The notes: a model not told the origin generated them from the letters alone. Shown: positions 7,348-15,856, counted from the first letter of the stretch. The stretch: DNA of 20,493 bases from Avelusimicrobium sp963660385 (GCA_963660385.1 CAVKWQ010000029.1:1-20493), one strand, 5' to 3'. Translations and numbers: made by a program.

Positions 7348-9084
7348 TTATTCGTCTGATGTGGTAATACTCAAAATTTCATCTACTGTCGTCTGCCCGC
7401 GGATAACTTTATGCCACCCGTTTGCACGCAGGTTGAGCGAGCCGGAGCGTTCCGCCGCCCGTTTTAATTCCACGAGGTCCTGCGTTTTGTAAATAATGTT
7501 ACGCATTTCCTCCGTCATACGATATACTTCGTAAATTGCACGGCGGCCCATAAACCCGGTGCCGAAGCACTTGGGGCAGCCGACCGCTTTAAAGAACGTC
7601 CAAGAGTTTTGGTCGCGCGGATTCAAATGGCCTTCCTTGATAATGCGCTGTAAGGTGGCCGGATCCGGGATGTGAGGTACTTTGCAGTACGGGCACAGGA
7701 TACGCACCAAGCGCTGCGCCGCCACCAACGCCAAAGAAGACGCGAGCAAGAACGGTTCCATCCCCATATCAATCAAACGGGGCACGGCGCCCAAGGCTTC
7801 GTTGGTGTGTAGCGTGGAAAGCACCAAGTGGCCGGTTAAGGCCGCTTTCAAGCAGGCTTCGGCTGTTTCGTTATCGCGGACTTCCCCCACCAGAATTACG
7901 TCCGGGTCCTGACGCAAGAACGAACGCAAACCCGCCGCAAACGTAAGGCCAATGGCCGGCTTAACCTGCACCTGGCTGATACCAGCCAGTTTGTATTCCA
8001 CAGGGTCTTCCAGCGTCATAAAGTTTAACTCGGGCGTGCGGATGGTGGTAAGTACCGCGTTTAACGTGGTAGATTTACCGGAACCCGTAGGACCCGTCAA
8101 GAAAATCAGCCCGTGGGGCAAGTTGGCCGCGTCCAAGAACGCCTTTTTCTGGTCCGGTTCAAACCCCAGTTTATCCACGTTCATTTCGCTCGTACCTTTA
8201 TCCAAAATACGAAGCACCAGTTTTTCGCCATATACCGTCGGACAGACTGATACACGGACTTCAATGGAGCGGTTTTGGTAGCGGATAGTAAAACTGCCGT
8301 CCTGCGGCAAGCGTTTTTCCGCGATGTCCAATTTAGACAAAATTTTAATACGGGAAATAATCGCGTTTACAGATTCTTTGGCCGGGGCCGTGCGTTCGTA
8401 CAAAGAACCGTCAATACGGAAGCGCAAACTCACGCGCGCATCAAACAGTTCCAAGTGAATATCAGACGTACGTTCCGTAATGGCCTGGCGCAAAATAGCG
8501 TTTACCTGCTTTACGTACTGCGAAGCATTTGGCGAAACCTTATCCAAGTCCAAGAAGCCGGACACATCCACATCGTCGTCGCTGTCTTCGCCGGAAACTT
8601 CTACCTGCGGTTTGGCGGCTTCGTTCATAACTTCTTCCAACAGGTTTTTGTTGGAGTAGAAATTATCAATTACGTTTAAAAGTTGGCTTTTGCTGGCTAA
8701 AAAGGGTTGCACTTGCTTGCCGGACATCATTTTGATGTTTTCCAGCAAGAACACGTTCGTCGGGTCCAGCACCGCTACGGCGAGGGAGTCGTCCTCCACG
8801 AACAGCGGGATAACCATATTTTCGCGGGCAAATTTTTCAGGGATGATTTCCTGCAAATTCTGCTCTTTTTCCGGCACCAAAATGCCGTTTTCCTTAGAAG
8901 CGTAGGGAACCGCAAAATGTTTGGAGAGCGCCGCCGTTACTTTTTCTTCGGACGCAAAGCCGAATTTAATCACGGCCTCCGCGAACGTTACGTTGTTTTG
9001 TTTGGAGAACAACATCGCACGCTTGACTTGTTCTTCGTTTAACGTGCCCTGTTCTACCAAAATCTCACTTAACTGTTTTGCCAT
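7348..9084 (-). CDS. pilB: Assembly ATPase PilB/GspE
   Basis: This 578-aa cytoplasmic motor powers pilin extension. An N-terminal MshEN/T2SSE_N-type domain covers about 1-145. The ATPase core has Walker A GPTGSGKST (331-339), an Asp box TLEDPVEY (357-364), Walker B ILVGEVRD (397-404) and a His box GHLVLSTLHTN (418-428). A zinc-binding tetracysteine motif uses Cys464, 467, 503 and 506, ending in GTGFMGR. These features mark an extension ATPase (PilB/GspE) and not the retraction ATPase PilT, which lacks the N-terminal domain and the tetracysteine motif. An acidic linker at about 162-180 joins the halves. No PilT gene is in the window. Confidence 0.96.
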   Translation of the reverse strand: MAKQLSEILVEQGTLNEEQVKRAMLFSKQNNVTFAEAVIKFGFASEEKVTAALSKHFAVPYASKENGILVPEKEQNLQEIIPEKFARENMVIPLFVEDDSLAVAVLDPTNVFLLENIKMMSGKQVQPFLASKSQLLNVIDNFYSNKNLLEEVMNEAAKPQVEVSGEDSDDDVDVSGFLDLDKVSPNASQYVKQVNAILRQAITERTSDIHLELFDARVSLRFRIDGSLYERTAPAKESVNAIISRIKILSKLDIAEKRLPQDGSFTIRYQNRSIEVRVSVCPTVYGEKLVLRILDKGTSEMNVDKLGFEPDQKKAFLDAANLPHGLIFLTGPTGSGKSTTLNAVLTTIRTPELNFMTLEDPVEYKLAGISQVQVKPAIGLTFAAGLRSFLRQDPDVILVGEVRDNETAEACLKAALTGHLVLSTLHTNEALGAVPRLIDMGMEPFLLASSLALVAAQRLVRILCPYCKVPHIPDPATLQRIIKEGHLNPRDQNSWTFFKAVGCPKCFGTGFMGRRAIYEVYRMTEEMRNIIYKTQDLVELKRAAERSGSLNLRANGWHKVIRGQTTVDEILSITTSDE

Positions 9085-9122
9085 TTCCTAATCCTCTGTA
9101 TTGGTTGCCTTTGATACTGCCC

Positions 9123-9144
9123 GCCCCCGGCGCAAACCGGGGGC
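9123..9144 (-). promoter_or_regulatory. GC-rich intercistronic hairpin between secretin and pilB
   Basis: GCCCCCGG (9123-9130) and CCGGGGGC (9137-9144) form a perfect 8-bp stem with a 6-nt loop. No U tract follows on the minus strand, so it is not a normal intrinsic terminator. Its place in the largest gap between the first genes and the motor genes suggests mRNA stabilisation, processing or attenuation. Confidence 0.6.
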
Positions 9145-9160
9145 AGGTTAAAGATATTAA

Positions 9161-10729
9161 CTATTCCGCCAAAATGGTCGGGGTAATGAAGATGACCAAG
9201 TCGGTGGTGCTTTTAGATTTGGTCTTGCTCGTAAACAGCCAGCCCAACAACGGGATATCGCCCAAGAGCGGTACTTTGCGGGTCTGGTCCGTTTCACGCG
9301 AGGTGAGCAGACCGCCGATAACGACCGTTTGGCCGTTCTTCACGCGGACCAAGGTAGAGGCCGCGCGGGTGGTGGTATCTTTGGAGAAGTCAAAGCCGGA
9401 ACTCACCAAGTCGGAATACGAGGGCTGAACGTAGAGCGTTACATAGCCTTCGCGGTTTACCTGCGGGGTAACCTGCAAGGTAAGACCGACGCGTTTTCTT
9501 TCCGCCGAGGTGGTGGTCATCCCTTCACCGGAACTGCTGCCGGATTGGCTCATCGTCTGGCCGACGGTGGCGTCCGTAGAGGTGGTGATGGTGGCCGTTT
9601 TGTTGTTCAAGGTTACCACTTTCGGTTTACCCAAATATTTGGCTTCACCGCGGGTCAACAAACTTTTCAGCACAATGTTAAAGGCCGAGAAGTCCAACAA
9701 ACCGCCTTCATCTTCGCCTTCGTCGCTGGAAGAAGAGGACGAAGAACTGGAACCGGAGGAACCGCTGTCCAACTGGTCCTTGCTCGGGAAGATATAGTTC
9801 CAACCCTTCACGCCCTGGCCTTTGACATATTCCAAGTCCACTTTGCGTTTGGGGCCGGTCATAGAAATCATCGCGCCGTCGGTGCCGCCGTATTCAAAGC
9901 CGAGGCTCAAACCGCTCGTCTTGCTGACTTCCACGATTTGCGCTTCAATCAAAATCTGCGGGGGTTTAATATCCAACTCGGCCAAGATGTTTTCCACTTG
10001 CGGGAAGACTTCGGCCACGTCGGTAATAATCAACTTATTCGTGCGGGGATCCACGGCAATTTTACCCACGGGGGAGAGCATACTCTTTACAATCGCCGTA
10101 ATTTCAGCGCCGCCGCTGTAAGAGTCGGAACCCGTACCGGAGGAGGAGCCGCCCAAGTTCAACCCGGTAGAATCGGACGAACTGGAAGAACTGCTGGAAG
10201 ATACGTCCTGCGGCATAATGCTGTTGAGTTCGCTTTGCGCGGAGCCAACGCCTTGCAGGGAAATGTAACTAAGGGTATAAATCTTAGTAATCGTATCCGG
10301 GGCATCATTGGAGCGTTTGGTTACAACGTAACTGTCGCTCTTGCCGATGCGCTGATAAGCCAACCCTTGCACGCGCAAAAGCGTATCCAATGCTTCACGC
10401 ACCGTTACGCGCGTCAGCGAAGCCGTTACTTTTTTATTGGCGAATTCCTCGCTCATAATAAAGTTGATTTTGGCTTGCGTCGTGATACTGTTCAAGAACG
10501 CCGCTATCGGTACGTTAGAAACGCGAATAGACACTTTGCGGTCCAAAGGCGAGGACTCTTCGGTTTCTTTGTACAGATCGCTTTCGCCATTCAACTTTAC
10601 CGTCGTATCTTCTGTTACAGCGATAGTGTTGTCGCTAGGCAGGGATTGCCGGGATTTCTGGGCAAAAGCATTGCCGCCCAAACTCACAGCCGCCACACAC
10701 GCCAGCGCAACTGCTAAACGATTTGTCAT
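9161..10729 (-). CDS. pilQ: Outer-membrane secretin PilQ/GspD with poly-Ser linkers
   Basis: This 522-aa protein carries a Sec signal peptide (residues 1-23, ends AFA-Q). An STN/N0-type domain lies at about 65-137 (VSIRVSNVPIAAFL, then VTVREALDTLLRVQGL) and an N1-type domain at about 145-255, with DPRTNKLIITD at 227-237. The C-terminal secretin pore runs from about 255 to 520 and includes VPLLGDIPLLGWLF (486-499) and TTDLVIFITP. It forms the pore for the pilus or secreted substrate. Two nine-residue serine runs (177-185, 327-335) interrupt the periplasmic part and the start of the pore domain, and the second leads into an acidic stretch. The start has a perfect AGGAGG ribosome site. No pilotin gene is nearby. 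Confidence 0.94.
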   Translation of the reverse strand: MTNRLAVALACVAAVSLGGNAFAQKSRQSLPSDNTIAVTEDTTVKLNGESDLYKETEESSPLDRKVSIRVSNVPIAAFLNSITTQAKINFIMSEEFANKKVTASLTRVTVREALDTLLRVQGLAYQRIGKSDSYVVTKRSNDAPDTITKIYTLSYISLQGVGSAQSELNSIMPQDVSSSSSSSSSDSTGLNLGGSSSGTGSDSYSGGAEITAIVKSMLSPVGKIAVDPRTNKLIITDVAEVFPQVENILAELDIKPPQILIEAQIVEVSKTSGLSLGFEYGGTDGAMISMTGPKRKVDLEYVKGQGVKGWNYIFPSKDQLDSGSSGSSSSSSSSSDEGEDEGGLLDFSAFNIVLKSLLTRGEAKYLGKPKVVTLNNKTATITTSTDATVGQTMSQSGSSSGEGMTTTSAERKRVGLTLQVTPQVNREGYVTLYVQPSYSDLVSSGFDFSKDTTTRAASTLVRVKNGQTVVIGGLLTSRETDQTRKVPLLGDIPLLGWLFTSKTKSKSTTDLVIFITPTILAE

Positions 10730-10765
10730 CTATCCTCCTATAATTTTTCCTAAATGATTTGATTA

Positions 10766-11488
10766 TTACAACTGCATTTTACGAACAAATTTATGACCCT
10801 TGTAAGAAAACACTACGGAATCGGGGCGGACTTCCACAATCCGCGCGCCGTAAATGCTCTTACCTACGGTGTAAATCTTACTGCCGATAAACACTTCCTG
10901 GCCGATAATACCGCCGATTTTAATGCGGTTTCTCACCTCGCGGGTCGGGTCTTTAATGCGGGCGAGTTCCAACTGGCGCAAGCGTTCTTCTTCTTCGCGT
11001 TTGCGTCTTTCTTCGGCCAATTTGCGCTGGCGTTCCGCTTCCAAAGCGGCCAAGCGCTGCTGCTCGCGGTATTGCAAGAGCAAAAAGTCGTCGGGCGACA
11101 AGGTCGGGTCGCGGCGGGATTTGGGGTTATACACCACGCGCGGGGCCGCGGCTTCCTCGGGTTGTTCGGCCACTTCTTCACGCGGAGCCACAAAGCCTTC
11201 CCCTTCTTGTGCCGGAGCCGCCGGGGCTTCACCCACAGCAGGCGGCACAGGTTGTGCGCCTTCCTGCGCAGCATCAGGCATTGCCGTAGGCACGGCAGGA
11301 GCCTCCTCTGGCAAGGCTTCCACGGACACGTCCGCCTGCGCGGCCAAGGCCTTTTGCGCTTGCGGGGCTACCGTACCCGTCATATCTTTTTTGGCGGCAC
11401 GGCGGCCTTTGCGGGCGTTTTTTTGCGCCTGTGCAAACGGCACACAGACAAAGGCAAAAAGCGTAAATAAACAAATGAGTTTCTTCAT
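10766..11488 (-). CDS. pilP: PilP-like periplasmic alignment protein
   Basis: This 240-aa protein has a signal peptide (about 1-21, QAQ) but no convincing lipobox, whereas many PilP proteins are lipoproteins. An Ala/Pro/Glu-rich linker (about 40-115) precedes VVYNPKSRRDPTLSP (118-132), which resembles the Y-x-RRDPF segment of PilP. A charged coiled coil (139-178) follows. The small C-terminal domain (about 186-240; IGGIIGQEVFIGSKIYTVG) resembles the PilP/GspC/GspB beta-domain that docks onto the secretin. It starts within the stop codon of the PilO gene (TAATG) and precedes the secretin gene by 36 bp, the classical P-Q order. Confidence 0.75.
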   Translation of the reverse strand: MKKLICLFTLFAFVCVPFAQAQKNARKGRRAAKKDMTGTVAPQAQKALAAQADVSVEALPEEAPAVPTAMPDAAQEGAQPVPPAVGEAPAAPAQEGEGFVAPREEVAEQPEEAAAPRVVYNPKSRRDPTLSPDDFLLLQYREQQRLAALEAERQRKLAEERRKREEEERLRQLELARIKDPTREVRNRIKIGGIIGQEVFIGSKIYTVGKSIYGARIVEVRPDSVVFSYKGHKFVRKMQL

Positions 11489-12168
11489 TATTTTTTACCC
11501 CCCTTTCTCTTGGAGGCTTTTTGGGCCTGTTGCTCTTTGATTATTTTATCATAATCTTTAAAGAGACCCTTAGCAATTTTTTCCTTCGGGAAAATGGTGT
11601 TAAAGCGCATAGACACTTTATTTACACCCAATTTGCTGGATTCCTGCTGTTTGGCAATGGAAAACTCGGTAACTTTAATATATTCGTCCAAGTTTTCAAT
11701 GCCCGCCAAGAACTCGGCAAACGGCGTAAAGCCCATTTCGCTGTTCACCCGCAAAGAAGCGGCCACAAAGGTAGAGTTGCTGGTATCTTCGGTCTGCTGG
11801 CCCTCAATTTGGGGCGTTACGTTAGCGGCCTTAAAAATACCCAAAATCTGGCTGAGCAACCACTCATTTTTAGACTCAATGTCCGGGAATTTCGGCTCCA
11901 AGGACAAAAGTTTTGTCTTGTTGGCCTGGTATTCCTGTTCGCTGGTCTGCTGGACGCGGATAGCATCCACCTGTCCGTTATAATTGCGGATTTTGTCGTC
12001 AAATTTACCGTTGGCATAACGCAACAGCAAAAATACCACGAGCACCGCTACAAACTGTTTGACGAAGAGTTTTACGTTCCCTTCCTGCGCCACCGTTTGG
12101 ATGTCTTGGAACCCCTTTTTCAGGTTTTCCTGCATTTTAGCCGCTTTTTCCTTCATATCTGCTGCCAT
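11488..12168 (-). CDS. pilO: PilO-like inner-membrane alignment protein
   Basis: This 226-aa protein has a short cytoplasmic N-terminus, one membrane segment at about 33-50 (LFVKQFVAVLVVFLLLR), a periplasmic coiled coil to about 95, and a small C-terminal domain. That is the PilO/GspM layout. Identity rests on this topology and its place between PilMN and PilP more than on motifs. Its ATG lies 2 bp after the upstream stop, with a perfect GGAGGT ribosome site inside the end of the PilMN gene. The basic C-terminal tail (KASKRKGGKK) is unusual for a periplasmic end. Confidence 0.75.
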   Translation of the reverse strand: MAADMKEKAAKMQENLKKGFQDIQTVAQEGNVKLFVKQFVAVLVVFLLLRYANGKFDDKIRNYNGQVDAIRVQQTSEQEYQANKTKLLSLEPKFPDIESKNEWLLSQILGIFKAANVTPQIEGQQTEDTSNSTFVAASLRVNSEMGFTPFAEFLAGIENLDEYIKVTEFSIAKQQESSKLGVNKVSMRFNTIFPKEKIAKGLFKDYDKIIKEQQAQKASKRKGGKK

Positions 12169-12170
12169 AA

Positions 12171-13805
12171 TTAGCGACCTCCTTCCTGCTGCTGACGTCC
12201 GCAGGTGAATACGAAACTGGTTTCCGTGCCGGTAGCGGCGGAAGAATCGCCGCTTCTGGACGAGTTACCGCCCGCCGTACCCGCTACGTTCGGATAGCGG
12301 ATGTTGGCTTTTTCGCCGCAGATTTTTTTGAAATTGGGCTGTTGTACGAGGTTATCTCTAAACTGGTTGCCCAAGGCCAAATCGGCGCGGCCGTCTTTAC
12401 CGGTTTTAATAGCGCCTTCCAGCACAATATTGCGGGCTTCGCCGCCCTTGGCCGGGAACGGGTCCGTATAGGAAAATTTGGTAATCCACATTTCCTGGGG
12501 AATCGTGTCCACCACTTCCATAATTACAGGCGTAATGGTATGGTCAAACTGCAACATTTGCTGCAAGTTGGAGTTTTGGCTCTTCATTTTGCCCAAATTA
12601 CTTTGGATTTGGCTGGCCGTTAAACCGTCAAAATCGGCAATCGTCTGTGTGGCGGAAGCCTTGGTTTGGCGGAGATTTTTCTCGGCGCTCTTTACACCCA
12701 AATAGCCTTTGCCGATAAGGAGCAATAAAATAACAATCAGCACCGCGGCCACTTTCCAAGCGGTCAGGCTGGCGTTAAATTCGTAATCGCTCAAACGGTT
12801 GCCTTTGGTAAAGTCCAAATCCGGGGTTTTATGGTCGTGGAATTTGATACTTGCGCCAATGGCGGCAATTTCCCCCGCCGAGCGCGTTTCAATGCCGTAA
12901 ACCTCGCTTAAATTCCATTTGCGCACCGGCTTTTTGGAGTCGGCTTCCAGCGCGGGAATCCACGGGTCCACGTCCGTACCCACAATGACGGCTTCTTCAA
13001 ACGGGTCCTTTTCCAACTGTTTGGCCACAAATTCCGTGCAGTTGGTAATTTCAAAGCGGCGGCGTTCCGCCGGCAGAGAACCCGAAATTTCCACCTCGCG
13101 CAAGAGGACCGGGGCGTTTTCGTTTAAGAAAACGAAACTCGCCAAGTCTTTGCCGAAGAAGGAATAAATGCGTCCGCCGTTGCCCACGGCTTCTTTGTCG
13201 CTGTCGTTAAACGCGCGGCCCAAAGAAAGGCTGGACGGTTCCACAGACACGAGTTCCAACCCCACCGATTTCAACCCCTTGCGCAGGCGTTCAATAATCA
13301 GTTTGGTGGTCATCGCAAACACCACGCCCAGGCGTTTTTGCTTGGTCGCGGCGGTTTCAAATTCATAGACGTGATACGCATATTCCGCTTTTTCAAACGG
13401 GAAATGAATATACTTGCGCGCTTGGAGCGGGATGGAACTCTTCCACATTTTGCGCTCAATAGCGGCCGGGATAACAAAGTGGCGCAGTAAGCAGAAAGAC
13501 GAAGCCAAACTGACCACCACACGGTTGGTTTTCCATTTCTTTTTAGACGTTACTTTTTTAAGGGATTCCAACCAATTATCCATAGAAAAGAACGTTTCGT
13601 TCAAATCTAACGGTTTTAACAAAGTTTTATCTACGGAATTAATCGGCACGCGCACCAAAGATTCCAGCACGGTTCCGCTGTCTTTTTTGGTGGTTTGCGC
13701 CACATACATTTCGTCAATGCCAATATAGATACCCAAACAATCCGGGTGGGCATTCATATTTTGGCCGATTAACGCTTCCGTAATACTAGCAAGACTGCTG
13801 CTCAT
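12171..13805 (-). CDS. PilM-PilN fusion (GspL-like alignment protein)
   Basis: This 544-aa protein combines two usually separate proteins. Residues 1 to about 345 are PilM-like and actin-fold, with VVVSLASSFCLLRHFVIPA followed by a KYIHFPFEKAEYAYH segment and a late AIGASI motif. A membrane segment lies at about 348-371, followed by a coiled coil and a PilN-like domain with IPQEMWITKFSY and LEGAIK (about 435-465). GspL has the same cytoplasmic/TM/periplasmic plan. The phosphate-binding LDIG-type motif of PilM reads GIYIG here, with Tyr27 for the usual Asp, so nucleotide binding is doubtful. The ATG at 13805 is preferred over a GTG at 13811 that lies inside the ribosome site. Confidence 0.85.
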   Translation of the reverse strand: MSSSLASITEALIGQNMNAHPDCLGIYIGIDEMYVAQTTKKDSGTVLESLVRVPINSVDKTLLKPLDLNETFFSMDNWLESLKKVTSKKKWKTNRVVVSLASSFCLLRHFVIPAAIERKMWKSSIPLQARKYIHFPFEKAEYAYHVYEFETAATKQKRLGVVFAMTTKLIIERLRKGLKSVGLELVSVEPSSLSLGRAFNDSDKEAVGNGGRIYSFFGKDLASFVFLNENAPVLLREVEISGSLPAERRRFEITNCTEFVAKQLEKDPFEEAVIVGTDVDPWIPALEADSKKPVRKWNLSEVYGIETRSAGEIAAIGASIKFHDHKTPDLDFTKGNRLSDYEFNASLTAWKVAAVLIVILLLLIGKGYLGVKSAEKNLRQTKASATQTIADFDGLTASQIQSNLGKMKSQNSNLQQMLQFDHTITPVIMEVVDTIPQEMWITKFSYTDPFPAKGGEARNIVLEGAIKTGKDGRADLALGNQFRDNLVQQPNFKKICGEKANIRYPNVAGTAGGNSSRSGDSSAATGTETSFVFTCGRQQQEGGR

Positions 13806-13807
13806 AC

Positions 13808-13814
13808 TCACCTC
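13808..13814 (-). promoter_or_regulatory. Ribosome binding site that fixes the PilMN start at 13805
   Basis: GAGGTGA on the minus strand ends 2 nt before the ATG at 13805. The alternative GTG start at 13811 is part of this site and would have no site of its own. Confidence 0.55.
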
Positions 13815-13819
13815 GGGGA

Positions 13820-15736
13820 TTAGTTAGCGCTTCCGGTGCCGTAATCTTCGTACGGCATATCGTACGGATTATTTACCGGAGCGGTGGACGGCTGCGCGCC
13901 ATAGGCTTGCGCATCCGCCGGGGTATCATACGGAGAATAGGACTGCTGGGCAGACGGATAAGCGGTGCCGAGCGTATCGGGCGTATCCACCGGGGCGGGC
14001 GCGGTTACATCCGCGGCGGGGGCCGCCGTTTGGGCTTGCGTTTCTACCGGCTGTTCCGCCGTCGCGTGGGAAGCACCCATCGTGCGGGTCGGTTTGGTCC
14101 ACAAGCGTTCCGTTTTATAATTGCAAGAGGGGCAAAGTTCATCACCCGTTACCGCCGTCTGGCAGGCAGAGGTGCCGCAAGAGGCGGAAGCGGTTTTCTT
14201 TTGCGCCGAGCATTTCACAATCACGCGGCGGCGCAAGGTTTGTTTTTGGCCCTTCAAATCCGCGGCGGTCAATACCAAGGTATATTTACCGCAGGGGAGT
14301 TCCGGCCCGATAATACCTTTGCGTCCGTTCCACAAAATCTGGTGATAAACAGGCGTAAAGCCTTCCAACTGGCGGACGACGTAATAGTTGCCGTCGCGGC
14401 CGTGCTGGACGACCTGCAAGAGCCAGTTATCAATCGGGTTTACCGTTTCCAACACAGAAAAATCTACCGCATACGCTTCACCCAACGCGCGGTCAATAGC
14501 GTGGCATTGGGGCACAATCGCCATACTGAGAAGCGGGGCTTTTTCGTTGCCTTCGTTCTTTTCCATACGGGTCGGCAATTTGGCGGTGTAGTCAAACACG
14601 ATAGCAAGCCCGTTCAAATTGGCAAAGCGGGCCGGCGGTTCCTGGTCGGCAAGGCCCAAATTGTAATGCAATTTACCTTGGGAAATACCGCGGTTTACAA
14701 AATAAGAGTTAAGCGCCATCGCCTGGCGGATACCGGAAAGGGTTACGTCGTCGGTGTAAGAGCCGGGCGGCAAAATGACGTAGCCCGCGCCCTGCACCAA
14801 GGCCAACATTTCGTAAATGCTGTTTAAGAGCGGCAAGGCTTCGGGGCGGAATTTGTTTCCGTCAAAAAGTACGTCGGCGTCAATATCCAAGGCATCGGGC
14901 ATATTGTCGCGGAAATAGAGGTGCACACCCTTAGCGGCATTGATTTTTTCAATGGCGGCGGCGGTCATAGAATCCAACTTTTGGTTGGTGTATAAATCGC
15001 GCGCTTCCACCGCTTCGGGGGACGTTAAATCGGTAAACGTGGAATCAGCCGACGAGGTCAACGTGCCTTCTTGGCGGGCGGCATCCGTTACCGCCTGGGT
15101 TTGGTTGGCAATCGCCTGTTCGTCCGCATTTTGAACAGCCGTTCCGGCGGCAGTTGCGGCCCCGGCCACGGTAGTGGCTTCCACAGCGGCTTCGTTCACG
15201 TCCGCGGCGGCCTGCAAAGCATTTTGGCGCGCCGTGTCGGCGGCTTCTTGGGCGGCTAAGCGCTGTGCTTCAATGCGGTCCGTCAACGCCTGTTGTTGGG
15301 CGTTCACGTCATTTACTAATCCTTCTTTGGCAGCGGCGGCCTGGGCCTGCACTTCTTGGGCTTTGGCTTGTGCTTCGGCCGCGGCAACTTGCGCCTGCTG
15401 TTGGGCTTCGGCCACAGCGTCGGTGGCTACGTCGTCCAGCGTTTTTACTTCGCCTTCTTTAAAATTAACATCCACTTCCACCGGGGTTTGAATACCGCCG
15501 ATACGGTTATGGATTAATTCCACATATTTATTGGCTTCGGCCACTTGGTCTTTATCGCCGTGAACCATCACGTCAATAAAATAGTCCATTGCTTCGCTGT
15601 CTTTATTTTTTTCGTACAGCGAGATACCTTTTGCCAACTGCTTGGCGGGCGAGGCCGCATAAACCAGCGTTCCCCCCGTCAATAAAAAGCATAAGAAAGA
15701 AACGGTCAAATAACTGAATATTTTATTTGTTTTCAT
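13820..15736 (-). CDS. OmpA-like periplasmic/outer-membrane protein heading the pilus operon
   Basis: This 638-aa protein has a signal peptide (about 1-28, VYA-A). A short helical repeat-like part (30-85) precedes an Ala/Gln-rich coiled coil (about 101-198). A degenerate OmpA/MotB-like domain follows (about 273-383): a DADVLFDGNKFRPEALPLL segment, then SYTDDVTLSGIRQAMALNSY, which keeps the Asp and Arg used for peptidoglycan binding. A beta-rich domain follows to about 509 and then a CxxxxC...CPSC cluster (520, 525, 535, 538). The Pro/Ala/Tyr-rich tail is disordered-looking. I chose the ATG at 15736 over a GTG at 15787 because it gives a clean signal peptide and an AGGA site. It may anchor the machine to the cell wall (inference). 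Confidence 0.7.
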   Translation of the reverse strand: MKTNKIFSYLTVSFLCFLLTGGTLVYAASPAKQLAKGISLYEKNKDSEAMDYFIDVMVHGDKDQVAEANKYVELIHNRIGGIQTPVEVDVNFKEGEVKTLDDVATDAVAEAQQQAQVAAAEAQAKAQEVQAQAAAAKEGLVNDVNAQQQALTDRIEAQRLAAQEAADTARQNALQAAADVNEAAVEATTVAGAATAAGTAVQNADEQAIANQTQAVTDAARQEGTLTSSADSTFTDLTSPEAVEARDLYTNQKLDSMTAAAIEKINAAKGVHLYFRDNMPDALDIDADVLFDGNKFRPEALPLLNSIYEMLALVQGAGYVILPPGSYTDDVTLSGIRQAMALNSYFVNRGISQGKLHYNLGLADQEPPARFANLNGLAIVFDYTAKLPTRMEKNEGNEKAPLLSMAIVPQCHAIDRALGEAYAVDFSVLETVNPIDNWLLQVVQHGRDGNYYVVRQLEGFTPVYHQILWNGRKGIIGPELPCGKYTLVLTAADLKGQKQTLRRRVIVKCSAQKKTASASCGTSACQTAVTGDELCPSCNYKTERLWTKPTRTMGASHATAEQPVETQAQTAAPAADVTAPAPVDTPDTLGTAYPSAQQSYSPYDTPADAQAYGAQPSTAPVNNPYDMPYEDYGTGSAN

Positions 15737-15797
15737 TATTGATTTTCCTGTCCCTTGCGATAATAATGGGTTCACCCTGCAACACACAGATAATAGA

Positions 15798-15825
15798 ATT
15801 ATAGCAATTTAGCGCGGTTTGTAAA
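15798..15825 (-). promoter_or_regulatory. Main promoter of the pilus operon
   Basis: On the minus strand TTTACA (15825-15820) is separated by 16 bp from a perfect TATAAT (15803-15798) preceded by TGC, giving an extended -10. Transcription should start near 15791, leaving a leader of about 55 nt with a small GGGT/ACCC hairpin (15768-15777). The next genes have gaps of 76 bp or less as far as the peptidase gene, so this is probably the promoter for the whole operon. Confidence 0.75.
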
Positions 15826-15856
15826 GCGCATTTTTTATAAACGCGGAAAATTGCCC

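Noticed and set aside
9329..10717. 462-aa plus-strand open frame opposite the secretin gene
   Set aside because: The secretin on the other strand has full family motifs; this frame is His/Gly/Arg-rich antisense translation.
15737..15787. GTG start extending the OmpA-like protein by 17 residues
   Set aside because: The extension would put a charged segment before the signal peptide and would begin almost at the predicted transcription start.
15826..15856. Terminator after the ligase-like gene
   Set aside because: Only a weak GCGTTT/AAATGC pairing is present with no U tract, so some read-through into the pilus operon is possible.
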